Assembly (NCBI RefSeq): GCF_022414595.1
Contig: NZ_JADWYO010000010.1
Coordinates: 56,812-120,811, forward strand
DNA length: 64,000 bases
Direction: 5' to 3'
From: Streptomyces sp. MUM 203J
Lineage (GTDB): Bacteria; Actinomycetota; Actinomycetes; Streptomycetales; Streptomycetaceae
Part shown: in pieces, positions 59,707 through 64,000 of the stretch
How positions within the stretch are numbered: the first letter of the stretch is position 1
Layout of the letters: each line of letters starts with the position of its first letter
Position numbers and translations under genes: made by a program
Notes under the pieces: generated by a model
Databases searched by the model: none
Told to the model about the DNA's origin: nothing
What the model saw: the letters and a program-made list of their open reading frames with translations, nothing else

Positions 59707-60396
59707 ATGATCGACCACGCACATGACCTGGCCTCGGTACGCGAGGCGACCGACCGGCTGCTCAGCGCCGCCGCCACCCTCGACAACGCGGCCGTGGCCG
59801 CCCCGTCACGGCTGCCCGGCTGGACCCGCGGTCACGTCCTGGCCCACCTGGCCCGCAACGCCGACGCCCTGGTCAACGTCCTCCAGGGCCGCCCCATGTA
59901 CGCGAGCGCCGAGGCCCGCGAGGCCGACATCGAGCAGGGCGCCCCCCGCCCCCTGGAGGCCCAGCTCGCGGACGTGCGCGAGACGGCCGCCCGCTTCCAG
60001 GCCGAGGGCGCGGCCCCGGCCGACTGGAGCCGCACGGTCGAGCTGCGCAACGGCGTCACCGACCGGGCCGCACGCATCCCCTTCCGCCGCCTCATCGAGG
60101 TCGAGCTGCACCACGTCGACCTCGGCGTGGGCTACGAGCTGGAGGACCTGCCGAAGGAGTTCACCGAGCGGGAGATCGGCTTCCTGACGGAGCGGTTCTC
60201 CGGGCACCCGGACGTGGCGCCCGCCACGGTCACCGCCGACGGCGGCGGCAGCTGGACCACCGGCGGCGCGGCGGGCGCGGCGGCGGTCGAGGTCCGCGGC
60301 CCGGCAGCCGAGCTGCTCGGCTGGCTCTGCGGGCGCCGCGACGGCTCCGCCCTCACCGTGACCGGCGGCCCGCTCCCGAAGCTGCCCCCGCTATAG
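59707..60396 (+). CDS. Mycothiol-dependent maleylpyruvate isomerase-family enzyme (DinB-like)
   Basis: The 229-residue protein starts [20 protein letters not shown] and has the family blocks [20 protein letters not shown] and [17 protein letters not shown], whose histidines form the metal site of the DinB/MDMPI fold. Members use mycothiol for conjugation or isomerisation, and the individual substrate cannot be read from sequence. It is followed 9 bases later by an MBL hydrolase gene, so the two are probably cotranscribed. Confidence 0.85.
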   Translation: MIDHAHDLASVREATDRLLSAAATLDNAAVAAPSRLPGWTRGHVLAHLARNADALVNVLQGRPMYASAEAREADIEQGAPRPLEAQLADVRETAARFQAEGAAPADWSRTVELRNGVTDRAARIPFRRLIEVELHHVDLGVGYELEDLPKEFTEREIGFLTERFSGHPDVAPATVTADGGGSWTTGGAAGAAAVEVRGPAAELLGWLCGRRDGSALTVTGGPLPKLPPL

Positions 60397-60405
60397 GCTG
60401 AACTC

Positions 60406-61062
60406 ATGACGTACAGCGGAGCGGTGAAGGTCGGCGGTCCTGCGGACGTGCACGAGCTGGCGGACCTGATCATTTCGAAGGTCGCGGTCGGCCCGATGGA
60501 CAACAACGCGTATCTGCTGCGCTGCCGGACCACCGGCGAGCAGCTGCTGATCGACGCGGCGAACGAGCCGCACACGCTGCTGCAGCTGATCGGTGACGAC
60601 GGCATCGCGTCCGTCGTCACCACCCACCGGCACCAGGACCACTGGAACGCCCTGCGCGAGGTCGTCGACGCGACCGGCGCCCGCACCTACGCCGGGCGGT
60701 ACGACGCGGAGGGCATCCCGGTCCCGACAGACGTACCGCTGGACGACGGGGACACGGTACGGATCGGCCGGGTCGAGCTGACGGCCCGCCACCTGAAGGG
60801 GCACACACCCGGCTCGATCGCGCTGGTCTACGACGACCCGCACGGCCATCCGCACGTGTTCACCGGCGACTGCCTGTTCCCCGGCGGTGTCGGCAACACC
60901 TGGAAGGACCCGGACGCCTTCGCGAGCCTGCTGCACGACGTGGAGACCAAGCTCTTCGACGTGCTGCCGGACGAGACATGGGTGTACCCGGGACACGGCA
61001 AGGACACCACGCTCGGGGACGAGCGCCCGCAGCTGCCGGAATGGCGCGCACGCGGCTGGTGA
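60406..61062 (+). CDS. MBL-fold metallo-hydrolase
   Basis: The 218-residue protein has the metal-binding motif THRHQDHW (H74, H76, D78, H79), a second histidine block in KGHTPGSIALVYDD, the bridging aspartate in VFTGDCLFPGG, and a last histidine in VYPGHGKDTTLG. This is the glyoxalase II-like type; with the adjacent mycothiol-type gene, a thiol-ester hydrolase role is plausible. Start ATG 60406. Confidence 0.88.
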   Translation: MTYSGAVKVGGPADVHELADLIISKVAVGPMDNNAYLLRCRTTGEQLLIDAANEPHTLLQLIGDDGIASVVTTHRHQDHWNALREVVDATGARTYAGRYDAEGIPVPTDVPLDDGDTVRIGRVELTARHLKGHTPGSIALVYDDPHGHPHVFTGDCLFPGGVGNTWKDPDAFASLLHDVETKLFDVLPDETWVYPGHGKDTTLGDERPQLPEWRARGW

Positions 61063-61088
61063 GCCCGCCGGCCGACCGGTGACGTCGG

Positions 61089-61388
61089 TCAGGGCGTCTG
61101 GTCCTCCAGCACGTCGCAGTTGACGAACCGGGTGGGGCGGGTGCACAGGGCCTCCAGGCGCTGTGCCATCTGCTGGGTGCGGGGGTCCTCGTTGTTGCGC
61201 GTCGCGTCCTCGTACGAGCGGAACTCGACGACCGCGTAGTAGCGGTCGGGGTTGTCGCGGTCCCTGAGGAGCAGACTCCGCTCGGGACTGTAGTCGCGGC
61301 GCTCGGCCTCCGCGTCCCACCCGTCCATCAGGGTGCGCATCTCGTCCATGCGCGTGGTCTCGAAGTCGACGATCTGTGTGAATTTCAT
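61089..61388 (-). CDS. Small dimeric alpha-beta-barrel-like protein
   Basis: The 99-residue protein (MKFTQIVDFETTRMDEMRTL, PERSLLLRDRDNPDRYYAVV, EFRSYEDATRN) looks like an ABM-type ferredoxin-fold barrel. ATG 61386-61388 was chosen; a longer frame adds only four residues without similarity. Function is unknown; such proteins bind small ligands or act as monooxygenases. Convergent with the MBL gene (26 bases apart). Confidence 0.65.
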   Translation of the reverse strand: MKFTQIVDFETTRMDEMRTLMDGWDAEAERRDYSPERSLLLRDRDNPDRYYAVVEFRSYEDATRNNEDPRTQQMAQRLEALCTRPTRFVNCDVLEDQTP

Positions 61389-61454
61389 GACATCACGCAA
61401 ACACCGCCCGGGGGCCGCGGCAACCCGGGCGGTGTCCGGTCTGGTCCGCCCGGG

Positions 61455-62435
61455 TCAGACGCCGGCGGACTTCCGCGCGTCGTCCCCGGCGGCAGGGTTC
61501 CGCCGGGCGGCCACGAGGCTGGTGACGGTCGTGACGACCAGGACACCGCAGATCACGCCCAGCGAGACCGGGGTGGAGATCTCGGGGACGTGCACCCCGG
61601 ACTCGTGCAGGGCGTGCAGGACCAGCTTCACGCCGATGAACCCGAGGATCACGGACAGGCCGTAGCTGAGGTGGACCAGCTTCTGGAGCAGGCCGCCGAT
61701 GAGGAAGTACAGCTGACGCAGCCCCATCAGCGCGAAGGCGTTGGCCGTGAAGACGATGTACGGGTCCTGGGTGAGGCCGAAGATCGCGGGGATGGAGTCC
61801 AGCGCGAACAGCAGGTCGGTGGTGCCGATGGCGAGCATGACGACCATCAGCGGGGTCAGCACCCGCTTGCCGTTGACGCGGATGAACAGCTTGGTCTCGT
61901 GGTAGCGGTCGGACACGCCGAAGCGCTTCTCGATGGACTTGAGGAGCCGGTTCTCCTCGAACTCCTCCTCCGGCTCGTCCGAGGAGGCCTCCTTGACCAG
62001 CTTCCAGGCGGTGTAGATCAGGAAGGCGCCGAAGATGTAGAAGACCCACGAGAAGGTGGTGATGATCGCGGCGCCGGCGGCGATGAAGACCGCACGCATG
62101 ACCAGCGCGATCAGCACCCCGACGAGGAGGACCCGCTGCTGGAGGTGGGAGGGGACGGCGAACTTCGCCATGATCAGGACGAAGACGAACAGGTTGTCGA
62201 CGCTGAGGGACTTCTCCGTGATGTACCCCGCGAAGAACTCCCCGGACGCCTGGCTCTCCCCGGCCAGGAACAGCCCGAGGCCGAACAGCACGGCGAGGAC
62301 GATCCAGACGACCGTCCAGATCCCGGCCTCCCGGACCGAGACGTCATGGGGCTTGCGGCCGATGACGAAGTCGACAGCGATCAGGGCGAGGAGACCGAGG
62401 ACGGTCGCCGCCCACACGGTCAGGGATACGTGCAT
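61455..62435 (-). CDS. TerC/Alx-family membrane exporter (probable manganese exporter)
   Basis: The 326-residue protein has about nine hydrophobic helices and the TerC signatures: EKSLSVDNLFVFVLIMAKF with its acidic residues, GTTDLLFALDSIPAIFGLT, and DPYIVFTANAFALMGLRQLY. TerC/Alx proteins export Mn2+ in several bacteria. Start ATG 62433-62435 follows a GGAGGAAGC ribosome site. A candidate yybP-ykoY manganese riboswitch lies just upstream, which supports the transport substrate. Confidence 0.9.
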   Translation of the reverse strand: MHVSLTVWAATVLGLLALIAVDFVIGRKPHDVSVREAGIWTVVWIVLAVLFGLGLFLAGESQASGEFFAGYITEKSLSVDNLFVFVLIMAKFAVPSHLQQRVLLVGVLIALVMRAVFIAAGAAIITTFSWVFYIFGAFLIYTAWKLVKEASSDEPEEEFEENRLLKSIEKRFGVSDRYHETKLFIRVNGKRVLTPLMVVMLAIGTTDLLFALDSIPAIFGLTQDPYIVFTANAFALMGLRQLYFLIGGLLQKLVHLSYGLSVILGFIGVKLVLHALHESGVHVPEISTPVSLGVICGVLVVTTVTSLVAARRNPAAGDDARKSAGV

Positions 62436-62477
62436 GCTTCCTCCGGCGTCGTACGGCTGCCGTTCGGCGTCGCCGTT

Positions 62478-62607
62478 GCCGGAGGTCTCTTCCACCCCGG
62501 GCGGGCCCCTGGTGACGGGCCGCCGCTGGGCCGACGCCCCGGGACCGGTCTTCCGTCCGACCGTCCGTACTGACGGGCACGCCGCAGACGGGAGTACTCC
62601 CCTCCGT
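62478..62607 (-). ncRNA. Candidate yybP-ykoY manganese riboswitch in the terC leader
   Basis: On the minus strand the leader shows, in order, GGAGG (62605-62601) with GGGGAGTA (62602-62595), CGTCAGTAC (62575-62567), CCGGTCCCGGGGCGTCGGCC (62548-62529) and GAGACCTCCGGC (62489-62478), the conserved blocks and order of yybP-ykoY RNAs. The closing stem would be GGAGG with CCTCC. The 3' strand CCTCCGGC is also perfectly complementary to GCCGGAGG (62447-62440), which contains the terC Shine-Dalgarno, so metal binding could release translation. Confidence 0.7.
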
Positions 62608-62714
62608 GGGAAGTACGGTACCCGAAACACCAAAGAAAGGTAAAGGGAACGGCAAAGGATGACCAAGCGTGGAGGTGCAGGGCCGCTCACGCCGAGGCGG
62701 GGCGGCCTTGTCGG

Positions 62715-64000
62715 TCAGCGGCCCCAGCTCCGGCGGGTCTCGGCCACCCGCGTGAGGACCTGGCCCAGGACACCGCTGCCCTCCGGTACCCCGGGCGGTT
62801 CGTACGTCCACGCGTGACCCACCCACGGGTCCGCCAGGTGGTCGTCCGGGACCGGCGTCAGCCGCAGCAGCGAGCGCCACAGCGGATCCAGCACGGGGCC
62901 GAAGGCACGGGTGTCCTCACGGTCCGCGACCATCAGGAGGTGCACGCCGACCGCCGGGCCCTCGTCCGCGAGGTAGCGCAGCTGGTTGACGGCCCGGTCG
63001 TCGAAGCCGTGCGGGAAGTCGTTGACGATCAGCAGCTGTTCGGCGGTGTCCAGGTCGCGCGGCAGGGAGTCGGCCCCCGCTCCGGCGCGTGCGGCCATCT
63101 GCAGCAGGTCCACACGCTGCGTCAGCCGGGACAGGACGGCGGCCACCCCGGCCGCACCGGTCGCCGCGGGCGCCGCCAGGACGCCCGCCTCGGTGAGCGG
63201 CGCGAAGGCGGCGGTCCCGGCGCCCGCCGGGTCGATCACATGGACCGTGAACTCGCCCGGCGGATAGACAGCGAGCAGCCGGGCGGCATGGGCGACGGCG
63301 GTGTCCAGGGCAAGCCGCCGCAGCCGCGCCTCGTCCATGAACCGGGCCTCCTGGGAGCCGCGTCGACCGCAGTCCACCCACAGGCCGCGCTCCAGCGGCA
63401 GCCGGACCAGCATGGGGACGCGCAGACCGGGCCGCTCGGAGAGGTGCAGATCACCCAGACGCAGGGCCATGGGGATCTCCATGGGGACGCGGTAGGCGTG
63501 CCACACCGGGTTGTCCCAGCCCGCGAAAGCGGGCGGCAGGGCCGGTTCGACCACCGCGGACTCGGCGGCCAGCTGGTCCAGGTCCCGGTCGAGCGCCTCG
63601 CGGGCCCGGTCGGTGAGTTCCTCGCACCGGGCCCGGGCAGCCGCGCGGGCCTCGTCCCCGGCCGTGCCGATACGGCTGCGCGGGTCGGACAGGACCTGGT
63701 CCAGTTCCTGCTCCATGCGGGACTCCGCGAAGTCGACCGCGCTGCGGTAGGCGGCGACGGCCCTGGCCAGGTCCTCGAACATGCCCCAGACCTGGTTGTA
63801 GAGCCGCTCCTCCAGGGACCACCCGGTAGCGTCCCCGGCCACGGGAGCGGCCGGCCGGCCGGGCTCCGCGGGCGCCGGGGCAGGCGGAGGCGGCGGAGGC
63901 GCGGTGGTCTGACGGCGAGGGTGCGTGTAGTCGATGCGCCCGCCCCCGCTCCCCCGCGCGTCCGCCCCGGCCGCCGGACCGACGCCGGGCGCGGTGGCGG
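62715..64000 (-). CDS. C-terminal part of a large protein, probably TerD-linked; start outside the window
   Basis: The frame is open from the stop at 62715 to the window edge, giving 428 visible residues; the N-terminus is missing. A proline-rich linker (about 63845-63930, including RIDYTHPRRQTTAPPPPP) precedes a helical/basic region (EERLYNQVWGMFEDLARAVA) and a large domain with LHLSERPGLRVPMLVRLPLE and LIVNDFPHGFDDRAVNQL. From memory, streptomycete homologues carry an N-terminal TerD domain. GTG 63842 is an internal possibility, but the coding sequence clearly continues upstream of it. Function is unknown. Confidence 0.5.
   Translation of the reverse strand, partial: ATAPGVGPAAGADARGSGGGRIDYTHPRRQTTAPPPPPPAPAPAEPGRPAAPVAGDATGWSLEERLYNQVWGMFEDLARAVAAYRSAVDFAESRMEQELDQVLSDPRSRIGTAGDEARAAARARCEELTDRAREALDRDLDQLAAESAVVEPALPPAFAGWDNPVWHAYRVPMEIPMALRLGDLHLSERPGLRVPMLVRLPLERGLWVDCGRRGSQEARFMDEARLRRLALDTAVAHAARLLAVYPPGEFTVHVIDPAGAGTAAFAPLTEAGVLAAPAATGAAGVAAVLSRLTQRVDLLQMAARAGAGADSLPRDLDTAEQLLIVNDFPHGFDDRAVNQLRYLADEGPAVGVHLLMVADREDTRAFGPVLDPLWRSLLRLTPVPDDHLADPWVGHAWTYEPPGVPEGSGVLGQVLTRVAETRRSWGR

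Overview
The window is chromosomal DNA from a high-GC actinomycete, almost certainly a Streptomyces. The evidence is very high GC with third-position G/C bias, frequent GTG starts, many ATGA/GTGA stop-start overlaps, WhiA (a sporulation regulator) beside RapZ and UvrC, mycothiol-type enzymes, and a SufR-led suf operon. From memory the gene order matches the conserved Streptomyces core block carrying the pentose-phosphate and glycolysis genes; this was not checked by alignment.

Layout. 1-4,200: a truncated holin-X family gene, dapA and dapD for lysine/diaminopimelate synthesis, and a membrane protein. 4,200-11,000: a complete leftward iron-sulfur assembly operon, sufR-sufB-sufD-Rieske ferredoxin-sufC-sufS-sufU-sufT, with a probable iron-regulator box in front of sufR. 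11,100-13,900: an ABC-2 transporter pair and heme A synthase ctaA. 14,000-27,500: an accessory block with an XRE/TPR regulator and two divergent small genes, decayed gene fragments, two small membrane proteins, a 2,077-residue RHS-repeat protein and a divergent 1,037-residue secreted partner, ending in a cytidylyltransferase gene whose 3' end looks disrupted. 27,600-30,600: a YCII/ECF42 sigma-factor pair, an amidohydrolase-like gene and a small hypothetical gene.

30,700-47,600: heme O synthase ctaB, then tkt-tal-zwf-opcA-pgl (pentose-phosphate pathway) rightward, a decayed poly-gamma-glutamate hydrolase, two PH-domain membrane proteins, pgi, an RbpA-type protein, secG, and tpiA-pgk-gap leftward. 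48,000-53,000: the leftward operon uvrC-rapZ-yvcK-whiA. 53,100-64,000: a secreted papain-like protease with a membrane-anchored partner and a divergent HTH protein, a Rieske lipoprotein, uvrA, a mycothiol-type DinB-fold enzyme, an MBL hydrolase, a TerC exporter preceded by a candidate manganese riboswitch, and a partial gene at the right edge.

The most interesting non-genic signals are: a candidate yybP-ykoY manganese riboswitch before terC whose closing-stem strand is perfectly complementary to the terC Shine-Dalgarno; a cluster of six CATATG-like palindromes between gap and whiA; an 83-bp duplication that creates a 28-codon bridging ORF between two ABC genes; a probable iron box before suf; and recombination scars marking the accessory block. 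The RHS protein with its AT-richer tip and two membrane genes is the best candidate for an undescribed toxin/immunity-like system, although no toxin domain is recognisable.
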